NCBI RefSeq assembly: GCF_016908565.1
Contig: NZ_JAFBED010000003.1
Location: 62,001-126,000, forward strand
DNA length: 64,000 nucleotides
Direction of reading: 5' to 3'
From: Sutcliffiella tianshenii
GTDB lineage: Bacteria; Bacillota; Bacilli; Bacillales; Bacillaceae_I
Part shown: positions 17,501 to 26,539 of the stretch, piece after piece
How positions within the stretch are numbered: the first letter of the stretch is position 1
How the letters are laid out: each line of letters begins with the position of its first letter
Position numbers and translations under genes: made by a program
The notes under the pieces: model-generated
Database searches by the model: none
Seen by the model: the letters and a program-made list of their open reading frames with translations, nothing else
Told to the model about the DNA's origin: nothing

Positions 17501-17845
17501 CTATTTAGTTAAATGAACTCCCTCAGCCAACTGGCGCATGGAGTTCAACTTGGAAGATAGCTCAAGAAACCATTCTTCATCCCCTGTAGACAAAGCCAAG
17601 TCAATTTGGAAGAGGATTTGTTCTCTGTTAGTCACCATAGAATCCGGCAGTTTTTTTACACGTTTGCTTAACATTTGAATGGTTTTTCCAACGGTTTCTT
17701 TATTGTCACTGTTAACAACGGTGACGTTCACTGCCCCGTCAAAAAGCGGTGATTCGATGTAACCGATCACCAATTCTCCGTCGCGTGATTCTCCCTTAAT
17801 CCAATCACCTGTTTTTATGATGGAAGCATTATTAGACAACATCAT
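17501..17845 (-). CDS. IDEAL-domain protein
   Basis: A 114-aa cytoplasmic protein. The C-terminal IDEAL motif is plain in FQIDLALSTGDEEWFLELSS (near residue 85-105). The N-terminal half has a small beta-rich domain (KTGDWIKGESRDGELVIGYIES). IDEAL proteins occur in Bacillaceae and some act as adaptors, for example with ComK. The ATG at 17845 is chosen because AGAAGG lies 5 nt upstream; the longer reading begins inside that site. Confidence 0.82.
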   Translation of the reverse strand: MMLSNNASIIKTGDWIKGESRDGELVIGYIESPLFDGAVNVTVVNSDNKETVGKTIQMLSKRVKKLPDSMVTNREQILFQIDLALSTGDEEWFLELSSKLNSMRQLAEGVHLTK

Positions 17846-17917
17846 ATTCACCTTCTCTAAATTGTGGATTCTGTAACTTTTTTTATTACATTTAAAATAA
17901 GAAAAAGCACACTTATT

Positions 17918-18340
17918 TTAACAGCCGCTTTGTTCTTCATTGACAAGATTGACTATTTCCTTGATTGTATAGTCCTTTAAATATTCCCCAAGGTATTTTT
18001 CAGCACCTATGAATATGGAGAACAAGACTTTATGCATATTTGCACCGACAATGCACCGCTCGTTTGATTCAGGGCATTTCGGCTGAAGCGCGCCTTCTGA
18101 AGTAATGTTATATATGTCAAAGAGGTTTACGTCACATAATTCCAATGCAAAGATAAACCCTCCACCAGTGCCTTCTTTTGATTTGATGATTCCATGTTTT
18201 TTTAACAAGCTTAGCACTTTACGAATGCGTACTGGATGGACTCCTGCACTCTCAGCGATGGCATCACTGGTTGACATCCGGTCCGGCTGAAGTGCCAGAA
18301 GAGTTAAACTGTGAACGGCAAGGGTAAAATCACTGTTCAT
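17918..18340 (-). CDS. Rrf2-family transcriptional regulator
   Basis: A 140-aa winged-helix regulator. The helix-turn-helix reads TSDAIAESAGVHPVRIRKVLSLLKK, and the wing reads GIIKSKEGTGGGFIFA. Two cysteines near residues 88 and 96 (QPKCPESNERCIVG) plus a C-terminal cysteine could be redox-sensing or bind a cluster, as in NsrR/IscR/CymR relatives. GGAGG is 6 nt before the ATG. It lies upstream of the IDEAL gene on the same strand. Confidence 0.9.
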   Translation of the reverse strand: MNSDFTLAVHSLTLLALQPDRMSTSDAIAESAGVHPVRIRKVLSLLKKHGIIKSKEGTGGGFIFALELCDVNLFDIYNITSEGALQPKCPESNERCIVGANMHKVLFSIFIGAEKYLGEYLKDYTIKEIVNLVNEEQSGC

Positions 18341-18410
18341 GACCTGCCTCCTAAGAAATGAAAACTATACTGTATTTTATAAGATTATATGCTACTAAAA
18401 ATCGTGTCAA

Positions 18411-18459
18411 GAAAAGTGGTCATGATCTTGGTTAGTCCTGTTCCCTAATTATTGACCAC
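18411..18459 (-). terminator. Probable terminator overlapping the spx-like stop
   Basis: Minus-strand arms GTGGTCA / TGACCAC with a long internal loop, followed by TTTTC. The stop codon lies inside the structure. Confidence 0.4.
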
Positions 18460-18855
18460 GTTTTTCAGTGTTCCATCCGGTTTTATGCTGACAAATGTAC
18501 GAAGCTTACGCGGGAGGAAACTGCGAATTTCTTCCTCGTTGTAGCCAACCTGCAATCTCTTTTCATCCTGGATGATCGGTCTGCGCAGCATTTGCGGATT
18601 GTTCTTGATCAACTCATATAATTCTTTAAGCGGTAGAGCTTCGATATTCACATTCAACTTCTGAAATGTTTTTGATTTGGTTGAAATAATCTCATCCGTA
18701 CCGTCTTCTGTCATTCGCAGAATTGATTTAATTTCATCGATCGTAAGCGGATCGGATAATATGTTTCTTTCCACGTAATCGATATGATGTTCTTCCAGCC
18801 ATGCTTTTGCTTTTCGGCAAGAAGTACAGCTTGGCGTAGTATATAAAATGACCAT
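18445..18855 (-). CDS. Spx-type RNA polymerase-binding regulator
   Basis: A 136-aa ArsC/Spx-family protein. The redox switch CTSC is at residues 10-13 ([19 protein letters not shown]). The Spx hallmark [20 protein letters not shown] is present, and the tail [16 protein letters not shown] differs from canonical Spx and is slightly longer. Spx binds the RNA polymerase alpha C-terminal domain and drives thiol-stress genes. This copy may be a paralogue rather than the housekeeping gene. The ATG at 18855 sits 10 nt after GGGAG. Confidence 0.9.
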   Translation of the reverse strand: MVILYTTPSCTSCRKAKAWLEEHHIDYVERNILSDPLTIDEIKSILRMTEDGTDEIISTKSKTFQKLNVNIEALPLKELYELIKNNPQMLRRPIIQDEKRLQVGYNEEEIRSFLPRKLRTFVSIKPDGTLKNVVNN

Positions 18856-19006
18856 ATATTTACACACTCCCAGTAAAATTTATAAAATGAAATAAAAAAA
18901 ATTACAGTTTGGTATAAAAATTAAGTTACCATGGTGAATGATAACCTTCTCTTACTGTAATTTTAATAGTTACAGTATCAAAAGTCAATTGCATCTAACA
19001 AATAAA

Positions 19007-19678
19007 TCAATTTTTTTTATTTAATTCTTTAATGATGAATGGTATCTCCGCCAGATCGTCCACGCTAAAATCCGCTTCAATATCGTGCCGTAAATTGTCC
19101 CTTTTCCAAATACCTTTCATTCCAATCTTTTGAGCAGCTTTCACATCGTTCTCAGGGTGATCTCCGATAAATACTGCTTCATCGGGTGAAAGGTGAAGTT
19201 TCTTTAGTGCGCGTTGGAATATTTGCGGATCTGGCTTCTTTAATCCTTCCCATTCGGATACTAAAATAAGGTCCATATACGTTTCGATTCCCAACGCCTT
19301 CACGTTTTCCATCTGAAACTGCCCATAACCATTTGTGATGATCCCGAGAAGGAGATTGTTGCTTTTCAATTCATCCAACATATTTATCAGATGGAGAAAA
19401 GGAACACAGTGGTTCTTAAACTCTTGGATGTAATCCTCCAGCAGATCTTCCCAAGCCATCTTTATCCCAAATTCCACCACCAACTGCTGGTACACCTTAT
19501 CCTTCCAAACATACCCGCGGCTATCCAATTCTATGAATCTGTGCATATACCTTTCTTTTTCGATATGACCCACCCATTCGAATAAGCGGTCATATTGTCT
19601 GTCAATGAACAAGTCCACTGATTTCTCTCTATTCAGAAGTGTCCCATCCAGGTCGAACAAAGCGGCTTTTATCCCCAT
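19007..19678 (-). CDS. HAD-superfamily phosphatase
   Basis: A 223-aa hydrolase. Motif I is FDLDGTLL (nucleophile Asp at residue 8), motif II is GIITNGYGQFQ, motif III Lys is in LKKPDPQIFQ, and motif IV is VFIGDHPENDV. The alpha-helical cap places it in the phosphoglycolate phosphatase/YjjG-like subfamily. Substrate unknown. The ATG at 19678 follows GGAG by 10 nt. An intrinsic terminator ends only about 19 nt upstream of its start codon, so this gene needs either readthrough or a promoter inside the hairpin region. Confidence 0.88.
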   Translation of the reverse strand: MGIKAALFDLDGTLLNREKSVDLFIDRQYDRLFEWVGHIEKERYMHRFIELDSRGYVWKDKVYQQLVVEFGIKMAWEDLLEDYIQEFKNHCVPFLHLINMLDELKSNNLLLGIITNGYGQFQMENVKALGIETYMDLILVSEWEGLKKPDPQIFQRALKKLHLSPDEAVFIGDHPENDVKAAQKIGMKGIWKRDNLRHDIEADFSVDDLAEIPFIIKELNKKN

Positions 19679-19696
19679 AGAATACACGCTCCATAT

Positions 19697-19725
19697 AAAA
19701 AAGCGTCAACCCTTTGGATCAACGC
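19697..19725 (-). terminator. Intrinsic terminator directly in front of the HAD gene
   Basis: Minus-strand stem GCGTTGATCC / GGGTTGACGC, loop AAA, then TTTTTT. It ends the lipoprotein unit (19773-20162) and sits just upstream of the next start codon. Confidence 0.88.
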
Positions 19726-19772
19726 AATCATCTTTTCTTTTATCATCAGCGTAAATTTAATGGTGTGAAATG

Positions 19773-20162
19773 TCAATGCGCCCTATATACCCGATCCTGC
19801 ACAAAGATATATTTTTCTTCGTCCAGTTTTTTAATGGAGTATATGATCGACCCTTTTCTTGCTATTGTAGCTTCCCCATTTTTCAACTGGTATTCGGGAT
19901 TATTGCTTTCCTTACTTTCGATTACTGTAAAAGTGATGGTCCCAAGCTCCTCACCCAGATCATTCTCTGTAATCTCAGCTGTCTTTTCATCATCGAGCTG
20001 ATATTTCACATCATTCCAAACCACCACATCCGCCCAATCAACCGAGGTATGTGAGACATTGTCAACGAGTAGTCCTTCTTCGTCAGTACCCTGCTCATCG
20101 ATGGAACATCCGATTAAAAGTATTAATAACCCGACCGCTATTATTGAAAGGAAGTTTTTCAT
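19773..20162 (-). CDS. Small lipoprotein
   Basis: A 129-aa exported protein with a lipobox (LLILLIGC, Cys 19). The acidic mature part has a beta-rich ending (EATIARKGSIIYSIKKLDEEKYIFVQDRVYRAH). GGGG lies 8-9 nt before the ATG. No family recognised. Confidence 0.75.
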   Translation of the reverse strand: MKNFLSIIAVGLLILLIGCSIDEQGTDEEGLLVDNVSHTSVDWADVVVWNDVKYQLDDEKTAEITENDLGEELGTITFTVIESKESNNPEYQLKNGEATIARKGSIIYSIKKLDEEKYIFVQDRVYRAH

Positions 20163-20393
20163 ACTCTTGCCCCTTTATTGGTATTATTCCGCTAACCTCA
20201 AACTAATTTATGGCATATAATTTTACAATTCTCTTTTCAATATTATCTTTATTATCTTTTCCTGTTATCTCGTACATATTAAAGATATCTTAAAGACGCT
20301 AAATTCCTTTAACGAAATTCTATATTTTACCTTTTTATCAACTTGATGTGATATGATATTATTGATTAAAATTTATAGGAAAGGATGGTTAGT

Positions 20394-20933
20394 ATGGAAA
20401 ATGAATTGCTGAAACAAATCCTGCAAGGGATTAATGAATTGAAAACAGATGTGCATGATTTAAAAGCAGATGTTTCGGTTTTAAAAACAGATGTTTCGGT
20501 TTTAAAAACAGATGTTTCGGTTTTAAAAACAGATGTTTCGATTTTAAAAACAGACGTTTCGAATTTAAAAACAGACGGTATTGAAATTAAAACTGATATT
20601 AGCCGTTTAAAGGAAGGCCAAACTAGTTTACAGCAAAACCAAGTTAGTCTTCAGCAAGGTCTAGCTAGTCTACAGCAAAGTCAAGTTAGTCTTCAGCAAG
20701 GTCTAGCTAGTCTACAGCAAAGTCAAGAGAGTTTACAACAGGGTCAAACAAGACTCGAGCAAGATTTTGCTGCATTTAGACTAGAATACAGAAAAGACAT
20801 GCAAAGAATAGACGTAAGACTCAAAGGAACAAATGAAAGATTGGATTCTTTCAAATTTGATACAGATCTATTAATCGAAAAAGAAGCAAAGTTAGAGTTT
20901 AGAGTAAACAATCTTGAAAAGAATTTAAAATAA
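20394..20933 (+). CDS. Coiled-coil protein built from tandem heptad repeats
   Basis: A 179-aa protein predicted to be one long coiled coil. Residues ~14-70 are repeats of the heptad LKTDVSV, residues ~75-125 are repeats of SLQQ(G/S/N)Q, and a non-repetitive helical end follows (DFAAFRLEYRKDMQRIDVRL, then a KLEFRVNNLEKNLK tail). No signal peptide or membrane helix. The ATG at 20394 has AGGAAAGG 9 nt upstream; an earlier ATG (20385) overlaps that site. Function unknown; the layout suggests an oligomeric scaffold or fibre. It stands alone between two minus-strand genes. Confidence 0.8.
   Translation: MENELLKQILQGINELKTDVHDLKADVSVLKTDVSVLKTDVSVLKTDVSILKTDVSNLKTDGIEIKTDISRLKEGQTSLQQNQVSLQQGLASLQQSQVSLQQGLASLQQSQESLQQGQTRLEQDFAAFRLEYRKDMQRIDVRLKGTNERLDSFKFDTDLLIEKEAKLEFRVNNLEKNLK
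20469..20573 (+). repeat. Five tandem 21-bp units inside the coiled-coil gene
   Basis: Five back-to-back 21-bp units encode one coiled-coil heptad each. The first three are identical and the fourth and fifth differ by one to three bases. Suited to copy-number change by slippage without breaking the frame. Confidence 0.92.
20640..20723 (+). repeat. Two identical tandem 42-bp units inside the coiled-coil gene
   Basis: Units 20640-20681 and 20682-20723 are identical, encoding a 14-residue SLQQG/SLQQS pair. This points to a recent in-frame duplication. Confidence 0.92.
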
Positions 20934-20985
20934 CCTTCTATTTATCCTTCGATTTTCCTTTCACTTTCCTTAAGCCGATGTTCCA

Positions 20986-21915
20986 TTAAGCACTCTTTCT
21001 CGACAAAACAGCCCTTTTCATACGCAGACCCTTCGTCAATGTCAAAGTATATAAAACCAACGCAAGCCAGATACATGTAAACGCAACGAGGTGCACAGCA
21101 GTGAATGGTTCATGGAATAGATAGACACCAATGATCAGTTTGATGGTCGGTGCGATGTATTGCAGCAGTCCGATCATGGAAAGTGGGATGCGCCTTGCCC
21201 CGCTAGCAAAAAGCAGCAACGGAATGGCTGTCACCACGCCGGCTCCGAGTAGCAAGAACGTGACACTTACACTTTCTCCTAAAGCTCCCCCGCCATTTAC
21301 ATGAACAACAGTTAAAAACATCAGGGCAAAAGGGGTGATAAGCAGCGTCTCAATGGCCAAGCCGACTAATGCTCCAAGCTGGACCATCTTTTTGATCAAG
21401 CCGTAAAAAGCGAAGCTGACGGCAAGCATGATGGCAACCCATGGAAACGATCCGAAGTTCACAGTCAATACCAGTACACCTATTCCCGCTAGGATAATAG
21501 AAAGAGTCTGCAGAACAGACAGTTTTTCTTTTAGCACGATGACAGCCAAAAGAATGCTCACTAGCGGATTGATGTAATACCCCAAGCTCGCCTCAATGAT
21601 GCGATCCTCATTTACGGCCCATATGTACAGTCCCCAGTTGATGCTGATGAACACGGATGCACAGGCAACACCGATAAATCTCTTCCGATTCCTTACAAGT
21701 GCCTTGAGTTCCATGAAAAAGCTCGAAAACTTTCTTAGCAAGAGTAATATCACTAACATGAATAATAGCGACCATACAACCCGGTGCGCCAAAATCTCAC
21801 TTGCCGGTACATCATCTACCAATTTCCAGATTAACGGGAGGATCCCCCATAACATATAGGATAATGCTGCAAACGCAATCCCTAGACCGAGCTCTTTATT
21901 TGATGATTGATTCAT
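20986..21915 (-). CDS. rarD: RarD-type EamA family transporter
   Basis: A 309-aa inner membrane protein with ten helices in two EamA halves. The RarD signature is clear at the start (ALSYMLWGILPLIWKLVDDVPASEILAHRVVWSL) and in SLGYYINPLVSILLAV and LQYIAPTIKLIIGVYLF. RarD was named from chloramphenicol-related work, but the substrate is not established. GAGGT is 8 nt before the ATG. Confidence 0.9.
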   Translation of the reverse strand: MNQSSNKELGLGIAFAALSYMLWGILPLIWKLVDDVPASEILAHRVVWSLLFMLVILLLLRKFSSFFMELKALVRNRKRFIGVACASVFISINWGLYIWAVNEDRIIEASLGYYINPLVSILLAVIVLKEKLSVLQTLSIILAGIGVLVLTVNFGSFPWVAIMLAVSFAFYGLIKKMVQLGALVGLAIETLLITPFALMFLTVVHVNGGGALGESVSVTFLLLGAGVVTAIPLLLFASGARRIPLSMIGLLQYIAPTIKLIIGVYLFHEPFTAVHLVAFTCIWLALVLYTLTLTKGLRMKRAVLSRKSA

Positions 21916-22023
21916 GGAAGCGACCTCTTTTTCTCATTGTATTTGTACCTAGTTTAGAGGGGCTTCACGAATTTTGCAACGGAAATCTTTCGACTTGCGA
22001 AGAATAATTGTGTTGAATGATAA

Positions 22024-22056
22024 AGAAGCAGGCATCCCATTCCGAGAGGCCTGCTC
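22024..22056 (-). terminator. Probable terminator of the large subtilase gene
   Basis: Minus-strand stem AGCAGGC / GCCTGCT, then TCTTTATC. The T tract is interrupted. Confidence 0.65.
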
Positions 22057-22080
22057 CTTACTCACGTGTTATAGATTCCT

Positions 22081-25000
22081 TTAGTTCACATTCAGGCTCG
22101 CTAGGATATCTTCTAACGTTCTTCCATTATGAACATCCGTCGGCTCAGGTGGATTGACAGCAGTTTTGTTTACTAACAAGTAGTTGTCCACTACATACTG
22201 CATGTCCGTTCCGTTCACAGATTGATCAAAGTTAATATCTGCAGAACGATAGTTGGTACCCCAATGCTCTTCGATTAACAGTGCATCATAAATGTCAATT
22301 ACTCCGTCATCATTCACATCACCCGGTGTCATTTCCACAACGTTCAATTCCGAATTCCATTGTGCAATGACATTCCCCTGGTCATCTGGAAACCCTACAT
22401 TGAATGACCTGGTATACGTAAAGTGACCAGGTAATTTTGCCACCAGCTGCATTTCTTCTAATGTCACAGGCAGCTTTTCCACGTAAAGCTGGCTAGTCGT
22501 TCTGATTGTGGCATCATGATGTGTTCCTTTATGATCTAAAACATAGACTTCTGCACCAATGTTGGAAGCATTCAACCCAGGCCTCCATCCAGGTCTGCCT
22601 TCTCTTTGAAGTGCCTTTGGCGGATTAATACTCCCTGAAATCTTGGAATAGATTGGCGTAATACGAAGCGGTGCATAACTTGATGGCATGGTGATGGATT
22701 GCCCCTCCGCGTTCAGGTAGCTTGCTTGGGAATTACTGAAATGAGCATATAAACCATATGTGTCATCTTTTACTTTCAGGGTAATTTCTGCAATAGCTTC
22801 ATCACCTGACATACTTCCATTACCTACTTCAACTTCCACACCTAATCTGTCAGTAGAGGAATTGACGGAACTTGTACTTATTTTTACCGTGCTATCTTCA
22901 ATAAGTACCTTTGCATCCAATACTTCAATAGAATTTTTATTAAAATTAAAAAGGGCATTCCATTTCTTCGCTTCAGAAACATTATTGGCAGTCAGGGTCA
23001 TCTTTACAGTGTCCCCACCTTTAACATACTTGTTATCCAGTGAGCCATATAGGTAAGGAGTACCTTCTTCCACCAGTGTGTAAAATTTGTAATCTCCACC
23101 TACTCCAGCAGAGTTATATCCATAGAGCTCCACATTTGCACTCTTAAGAGAAGGATTGATAGGCATATTGTATTCAAAACTTCCATCGGCATTGACATAA
23201 AAACCGCTTGAATAGATTTGACTATTATATTTTTCCATAATAAAATTCTGTGATTGATCAATGTCTACACCTAATGCTTTATAAGATTCATAGGTTTGAT
23301 CTATCAGACTTCCTTTAATGGTATAGGAGGTCATTCCCTTTTGATATTCTATGAACCCTTCTTCTGTTTCTGTCTGGAACGATGGCCCTGTAAAGTCAAT
23401 GAAGGTATGGTCGACAAGCTCATATGTGATGCCTTCCATATCTGTGGAGATCAATTTCACTTTATAATGTCCTGGTCCACGTTTGACATTCACCCACTCA
23501 GAAGCGATCGGATTTTCCGGATTTCCGGTAAAAGGGTAGTACCTTCCATCAAAAACACCGCCAACGTAGTAATCTGTATCCTCATATATTCCCCGAGCAT
23601 TCATTTGCCCCAAGAACCCAAGCTCCTCGCCGGTTTTCCCGTCTAACAGGATAAAGTCCAGTGTCTCCATTGCGGATTTGATGCTGAATGAAACTCCTGT
23701 GGCGGAAGGAACGAATGGGTGATAAAATTCAAAATTTTTGGTGATGGCTTTTGGATTTGTTTTCATGTAGTGCATCCCTTTTTCCACAACCACTACTGCG
23801 AAAGGAATTCTGTAAGCTTCCGAAGTATCCTTTTTATTCGTAAGCGTTATAAATCCTTCATAGGTTCCTGGTTGTGCATGTGCTGGAACGCTTATCCCCA
23901 TATTGGTGACCCTTGATTGCTTCATAGGAACCGTGACCACTTTAGCCATTTGTAATGCTACCCCATTTTCTGCAGCATCATTTGAACCTCTGATTCCTAC
24001 TTGAAACTCTGATGTTACTTCAAAGGTTTTTGGTCTGTTTCCATTATTGGCGATAGATACTGCACGCTCTACGCTACGATTCTCCCCTTCTAACAACACC
24101 GGTCCGAAATTTAACGCACCAGATTTGGAGCGAACCTCGACTTTTTCCCCGTTCATGAAAGTAACAGCAGGATTATCTACCATCATTTCCACTTCATTAT
24201 TCAAAGCTTTTAAAGGATTAACTTGTCCGCTTCCCGCTTCAAACACACTATATTGCTTGTTCAGCGGATCGGCTGTATTCATTAAAATCGTTTTGATTTG
24301 TTCTGGTGTATATTCACTGTTCTTATCCAATAATAGAGCTGCTAGACCGGCAGCGTAAGGAGATGCCATGGATGTCCCGGAATAACGCTTGTACGCGATG
24401 TCGTAATTATTCAAATGATCTTTTCCGTTCATATAAGCTGGTATGGTTGAGAGAATCTGCTCACCGGGTGCAGTAACTTCAGGCTTGATTTCATAGTGCA
24501 GCCTGGATGGTCCGCGAGAACTGAAATCCGTTAAATTCCCTCCATCCATGCTGTGCTCGTCCAAATTGTTGAAAGTTATCGATAATTCTTCATTAGCAAG
24601 CCTTCCTTTTAACATTTCGCCATCTACCTTTGTAAGAGAGAAGGTCGGGATGTAGGTCACTGTTTCCCCCAGATAGTGCGGGATGTGTCCTTGTTCCTCC
24701 ATATTGTTATAGATGAGGATTGCTTGAGCCCCTTTATTTTTTGCCAGGGTTATTTTTTGATCAAACGATGTAACTCCCCTTGAAATAAGAACGGCTTTTC
24801 CTTCTACTTGTTTTCCCGTATAGTCAGCTGGTTGACCCAGCCCTACATCAATAATCGAAAGCGTTTCTCCTTCAAGGTTCTGGATCGGCGCCATGATGTT
24901 TAAAGCCATCGCGCGTAAATCAACTTGTGAATCTCCCACCACTCCGTCAAAAGTAGGCACTGTGATGGAGGTATTGTTCGCCCCGACTGTCAGCCCCAAT

Positions 25001-26145
25001 GACGCAGTACCTGGTGAACCAAGCGTACGCATTTCACTGCCTGAGTTTCCTGCAGCCACTACAGAAGTAACACCAGCTAGAACAGCATTGTTTACAGCAA
25101 TGGACGTCGGGTAGAATGGATCGTTTATACTTGCACCTAGCGAAAGGTTTATTATATCCATTCCGTCTTGTACCGAACGATCAACAGCCGCTATAATGTG
25201 GCTTCCCATCCCTGTTCCATAAGGACCAAGTACTCGATACCCATATAGTTCCACGTCAGGGGAGATTCCTGTCACGGCATATTCACTTTCATTTTTCCCT
25301 TGACCTGCAATGATTCCTGCTACATGTGTCCCGTGTGCAGTATAATACGTATTGCCTGACATAACTTCCGCACGACCTGATTGTTTCCAGTCTTCATAGG
25401 TGGTTTCCATCGGATCCTCATCATTATCGACAAAATCAAATCCGCCTTTGTAAGCATCCTTCAGGTCCGGATGATGATAATCAATTCCCGTATCAATCAC
25501 TGCCACTTTAACCCCTTCTCCTGTGAAGCCTTCTTCATGAAGAGCTTGGACATCTACAGCAGGAGAAACAACCAATTGTTCCTTCTTCTCATCATTTACA
25601 ATCGGAGTAATGACTTGTACTTTCTTATCACTCCAGATAGTCTTCACTTCTTTTGATTCAAGTAGGGATTCTACCTGATCTGCTGGCAAAGTCATGGAAA
25701 CGCCATTGAAAGCATGTTTGAATTCATGGTTGACAACTAGATGGAGAGATTTGCTTTTTGCTATATTCCTTATTGCTTCTACGTCCTTTTTGAAATTGGC
25801 ATGGGCCGTATCGACCTTCTTTTTCGCTTCGGAAAGCGTTAGCGATTTCCCTTCTGCTTTGCTTAAAGTAACTGCGGATGCAGCAGGCAATTCGTTAAAC
25901 TGTACAATTACATCAACATGTTGATTCTGTGATAGATCAATCGATGGGTCGAGATGCAAACCTGTTTGTTCCGAGGTTTGGAGAACATGAAGTGCCTCCC
26001 TCTCTGATGTGGTTAAGTCGGAAAGAATCTTCACTGCATCAACCTGATTAGTTGTTGCATGTGCAGGCAAACCTTGGCTTATTGGTGAGAATAGTAGAAT
26101 GATAGCAAAAACTGTGAGTACTGCTTTTTTCATGGTTCGATACAT
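22081..26145 (-). CDS. Vpr-like secreted subtilase with cohesin-like and dockerin-like modules
   Basis: A 1354-aa exported S8 protease. Order of parts: signal peptide (1-30); I9 propeptide (~75-180); catalytic domain with Asp218 in VIDTGID, His271 in HGTHVAG and Ser592 in GTSMASP; a PA domain inserted before the Ser (~410-520), as in Vpr; Fn3-like regions (~680-790); an uncharacterised region; a cohesin-like beta domain (~1045-1165, GDTVKMTLTANNV...AIAEITLKVKD); and a dockerin-like end (~1280-1340, PGDVNDDGVIDIYDALLI and ADINFDQSVNGTDMQYVV, two calcium loops). B. subtilis Vpr is about 806 aa, so the last 500 residues are extra. AGGGG is about 11 nt from the ATG. Extracellular protein breakdown is the likely role; the tail may bind another copy or a surface. 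Confidence 0.88.
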   Translation of the reverse strand: MYRTMKKAVLTVFAIILLFSPISQGLPAHATTNQVDAVKILSDLTTSEREALHVLQTSEQTGLHLDPSIDLSQNQHVDVIVQFNELPAASAVTLSKAEGKSLTLSEAKKKVDTAHANFKKDVEAIRNIAKSKSLHLVVNHEFKHAFNGVSMTLPADQVESLLESKEVKTIWSDKKVQVITPIVNDEKKEQLVVSPAVDVQALHEEGFTGEGVKVAVIDTGIDYHHPDLKDAYKGGFDFVDNDEDPMETTYEDWKQSGRAEVMSGNTYYTAHGTHVAGIIAGQGKNESEYAVTGISPDVELYGYRVLGPYGTGMGSHIIAAVDRSVQDGMDIINLSLGASINDPFYPTSIAVNNAVLAGVTSVVAAGNSGSEMRTLGSPGTASLGLTVGANNTSITVPTFDGVVGDSQVDLRAMALNIMAPIQNLEGETLSIIDVGLGQPADYTGKQVEGKAVLISRGVTSFDQKITLAKNKGAQAILIYNNMEEQGHIPHYLGETVTYIPTFSLTKVDGEMLKGRLANEELSITFNNLDEHSMDGGNLTDFSSRGPSRLHYEIKPEVTAPGEQILSTIPAYMNGKDHLNNYDIAYKRYSGTSMASPYAAGLAALLLDKNSEYTPEQIKTILMNTADPLNKQYSVFEAGSGQVNPLKALNNEVEMMVDNPAVTFMNGEKVEVRSKSGALNFGPVLLEGENRSVERAVSIANNGNRPKTFEVTSEFQVGIRGSNDAAENGVALQMAKVVTVPMKQSRVTNMGISVPAHAQPGTYEGFITLTNKKDTSEAYRIPFAVVVVEKGMHYMKTNPKAITKNFEFYHPFVPSATGVSFSIKSAMETLDFILLDGKTGEELGFLGQMNARGIYEDTDYYVGGVFDGRYYPFTGNPENPIASEWVNVKRGPGHYKVKLISTDMEGITYELVDHTFIDFTGPSFQTETEEGFIEYQKGMTSYTIKGSLIDQTYESYKALGVDIDQSQNFIMEKYNSQIYSSGFYVNADGSFEYNMPINPSLKSANVELYGYNSAGVGGDYKFYTLVEEGTPYLYGSLDNKYVKGGDTVKMTLTANNVSEAKKWNALFNFNKNSIEVLDAKVLIEDSTVKISTSSVNSSTDRLGVEVEVGNGSMSGDEAIAEITLKVKDDTYGLYAHFSNSQASYLNAEGQSITMPSSYAPLRITPIYSKISGSINPPKALQREGRPGWRPGLNASNIGAEVYVLDHKGTHHDATIRTTSQLYVEKLPVTLEEMQLVAKLPGHFTYTRSFNVGFPDDQGNVIAQWNSELNVVEMTPGDVNDDGVIDIYDALLIEEHWGTNYRSADINFDQSVNGTDMQYVVDNYLLVNKTAVNPPEPTDVHNGRTLEDILASLNVN

Positions 26146-26441
26146 TATCAGTCATCCCCTTATTTTCCATTCGAAGAATATGAAACATTGCACTTAATCT
26201 TTAGATTGGCAAACGGCTTGTCCTCCTTGTTCTTATCATCTTTCAGAAAATTAAAATAAGTGCGTTTCAAAAGTTATTCTAGCACGGAAAATGCCCGTCG
26301 TATCTTGGGTTATTTCAATCTTATTCAACCTGAACTTTTTACCTGAAAAAATAAGGATGGGGCAAAAACGAAGAAAGATTTATCCTTTTTTCATAGTCAT
26401 CTGAATTTTAATAGTGTCTTTATTCCTATATAAATGGGGAC

Positions 26442-26488
26442 AAAAAAAGCTGCATCCTCCAATATCATGGATGGATACAGCTTTTTTT
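26442..26488 (-). terminator. Intrinsic terminator, usable in both directions
   Basis: Arms AAAAAGCTG-ATCC / GGAT-CAGCTTTTTTT, past the GNAT gene on the minus strand. It lies in the 394-bp gap 26146-26539; the rest of that gap should hold the subtilase promoter but shows nothing clear. Confidence 0.85.
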
Positions 26489-26539
26489 GATTTTAGGAAA
26501 TGTGGTATTTTTTTAACGGGAAGCAGGATGGTGTCTATT

